Below are positions 62,936 to 64,000 of a stretch of DNA of 64,000 nt, piece after piece. Positions within the stretch are counted from its first letter, which is position 1. Each line of letters opens with the position of its first letter. A model generated the notes under the pieces. It was not told where the DNA came from and did not search any database. It saw nothing but the letters and a program-made list of their open reading frames with translations. The stretch is from Nitrosomonas sp. (lineage in GTDB: Bacteria > Pseudomonadota > Gammaproteobacteria > Burkholderiales > Nitrosomonadaceae), in assembly GCA_019635215.1 (NCBI GenBank), contig JAHBZZ010000018.1:1-64000 (forward strand). Reading direction: 5' to 3'. A program made the position numbers and the translations under genes.

Positions 62936-63192
62936 TTTTTTTTGATACGGATTCTCCCGCTCAATCGAGCGGGGGTTTCCATGAGTACATAAAACGTTTG
63001 TGTATTCAGGGAAACCGAATTGTTCTTTTGGGTAATCCGAAAGACTTTGAAGGTAGCTGGCCTTCCAAACAAACAGCGTTCAATGGCAGACCGGGAAACT
63101 GGCTGTCGATACCCAAACCCTACCGGGGAAGTTCGATTCCCCATCAGGGGCGTTATCGATTTTTTTCCGGTTTGTTAAATGAGGAGTTCATC
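62936..63192. other. structured intergenic region between recT and ssb
   Basis: About 257 bp with several stems: CCCGCTC/GAGCGGG (62956-62973), GAAGG/CCTTC (about 63050), GGCAG/CTGTC (about 63084-63106), and nested CCCT..GGGGAA-GTTCGA-TTCCCC..AGGG (about 63119-63150), followed by a T7 run near 63161. The last stem looks like a tRNA T arm. It may encode a small RNA or be part of an ssDNA signal; no ORF is convincing. Confidence 0.4.
62956..62973 (+). terminator. hairpin after recT
   Basis: CCCGCTC-AATC-GAGCGGG, a perfect 7-bp stem, 21 bp after the recT stop. It is followed by GGTTTCC rather than a long T run, so a weak terminator. Confidence 0.5.
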
Positions 63193-63564
63193 ATGTTAAA
63201 CAAGGTACACATCATTGGATATTTAGGTAGTAATCCGGACATTCGCTATTCTCAAGGCGGCACTGCTATTGCCAATCTGCGCATTGCAACCAGTGAGCGC
63301 TGGAAAAAAGACGGCGAAAAAAAGGAGAAAACTGAGTGGCACACTGTAGTTCTGTTTGACAAGCTCGCCGAGCTTGCAAAACAGTATTTGCAGAAAGGCT
63401 CACTGGTGTATATCGAAGGAAAACTCCAGACGCGTTCCTGGGACAAGGATGGAGAGGAGCGCTTCACCACGGAAATCATGGCTGAGAGCATGAAGATGTT
63501 GCCAGGTAATAATGGCAACAAATCGAAAGGCGGTCATTCGCAGCAGAATGACCGCCCATTCTAA
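63193..63564 (+). CDS. ssb: single-stranded DNA-binding protein
   Basis: 123 residues from the ATG at 63193 (GAGGAG upstream). OB fold: LNKVHIIGYLGSNPDIRYS, EWHTVVLFDKLAELAKQYL, GSLVYIEGKLQTRSWDKDG. The C-terminal tail ends DRPF, a variant of the usual DDIPF partner-binding tip. ICE-borne SSBs protect single strands during transfer; here it groups with RecT and the exonuclease. Confidence 0.92.
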   Translation: MLNKVHIIGYLGSNPDIRYSQGGTAIANLRIATSERWKKDGEKKEKTEWHTVVLFDKLAELAKQYLQKGSLVYIEGKLQTRSWDKDGEERFTTEIMAESMKMLPGNNGNKSKGGHSQQNDRPF

Positions 63565-63579
63565 GACGGGAGGTAAAAA

Positions 63580-63927
63580 ATGGTTACCATCGTTATGTTA
63601 CCGGCTGTCTGGAAAAGCGCACTGGTCAACAATGACTGGTGCTGGTTGGAAATCCATGATCCTGATGCTGCCGCCAAGGCGAAAGCCTGGCAAATTGAAA
63701 CAGGATTAACCGTGGTTTCATGCGGAACGCTTAAATTCAATGCGCAATATGACGGCACCGTTCAACTATGCCGGAAATATTACTGCCATTCGCCCAAACA
63801 GGATCGGCCCAGCCGGGAGGATTTTGATCGGGCGATCAAAAGCATTGAGTGCGGCACTTCAAGTCTCAAGACTGCTCGGACTATCCTGCAGTATGTTGAG
63901 CAGCTTGAGATGCGGCCCGCTTCATGA
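63580..63927 (+). CDS. hypothetical protein of the ICE recombination module
   Basis: 115 residues, start supported by ACGGGAGG. It begins MVTIVMLPAVWKSALVNNDW and contains DPDAAAKAKAWQIETGL, CRKYYCHSPKQDRPSREDFD and a C-terminal helix TARTILQYVEQLEM. It starts 15 bp after ssb and probably shares its transcript. No family recognised. Confidence 0.55.
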   Translation: MVTIVMLPAVWKSALVNNDWCWLEIHDPDAAAKAKAWQIETGLTVVSCGTLKFNAQYDGTVQLCRKYYCHSPKQDRPSREDFDRAIKSIECGTSSLKTARTILQYVEQLEMRPAS

Positions 63928-64000
63928 AGAATGGGTTCAGGCAGCACACAGTGTTTTTGCTGTATCCATTTTTTTTTGAAGTTTCAATCGGCCGGTAATG
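63928..64000. other. window edge
   Basis: 73 bases after the hypothetical gene with no start of a further gene that I can support; a T8 run occurs at about 63970. Confidence 0.3.

Noticed and set aside
63119-63150. possible tRNA gene (GTTCGATTCC element)
   Set aside because: The T stem does not pair canonically with a 7-base loop, no anticodon or D arm fits at the right spacing, and no CCA or acceptor partner was found.
59799-64000. prophage interpretation of the right end
   Set aside because: RecT, exonuclease and SSB occur in phages too, but the AcaB/PFL_4669-like protein and the att context favour an ICE; no phage structural gene is seen in the window.
1-64000. CRISPR array
   Set aside because: The only regular short repeats are the 23-bp-period IS21 end repeats, with 2-base spacers, not CRISPR-like.

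Overview
The window is a gene-dense metal-resistance island from a betaproteobacterium. Protein style and the tRNA context suggest an ammonia oxidiser of the Nitrosomonas type, but this is inferred without any database search. The first 28 bases are the 3' end of a tRNA that I read as tRNA-Asn. A second, partial copy of the same tRNA (3' half, from the anticodon loop with GTT onward) lies at 59626-59670. The 59.6 kb between the two copies therefore looks like DNA inserted at a tRNA-Asn attachment site. Right of the second copy, the window enters what looks like the early end of an integrative conjugative element (ICE): an AcaB/PFL_4669-like protein, a PD-(D/E)XK exonuclease, RecT, SSB and an unknown small protein.

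Layout of the island. 62-2564: broken IS21 and IS6 remnants. 2763-4917: a CDF zinc exporter, a CadR-like regulator with its operator, and a short CDF-like transporter. 5000-15400: an RND pump fused to its own outer-membrane factor, a lipoprotein adaptor, a bestrophin-like channel and a TonB-dependent receptor, bracketed by an inverted repeat of about 580 bp that carries a His-rich exported protein at each end. 15704-25088: an exported protein with a predicted N-terminal histidine, a third His-rich protein, then czcC, a frame-broken czcB, czcA, a HupE/UreJ-like membrane protein and a membrane-anchor protein. 25224-25985: a MerR-family regulator with a thioredoxin-fold partner and an autogenous operator. 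26070-32603: a Cus-type operon on the minus strand headed by a Cys-rich exported protein. 32746-33970: decayed conjugation, cadR and integrase fragments. 33954-37446: a mer operon (merR, merT, merP, merF, merA) into which a 428-bp IS1595-like non-autonomous element has inserted. 37468-41537: relics, unknown AT-rich genes and a GDT1-like manganese transporter. 41610-43237: an intact IS1380 element. 43238-44386: an unrelated GNAT-like protein. 44838-49554: copper ATPase, TPR protein and CueR behind a clear CueR promoter. 50326-56672: a second Cus/Czc operon. 56760-59603: a large protein fusing a multicopper oxidase to a copper-radical-oxidase (galactose-oxidase-like) module.

Together the genes cover zinc/cadmium/cobalt (CDF, CadR, Czc), copper/silver (two Cus systems, P-type ATPase, CueR, copper oxidase fusion) and mercury (mer). 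Four separate HME-RND pumps occur in 60 kb. The mosaic of broken mobile elements and the unusual fusions indicate assembly by repeated acquisition. The most unusual items are the multicopper-oxidase/copper-radical-oxidase fusion and the RND-outer-membrane-factor fusion with a signal-peptide-like internal linker.
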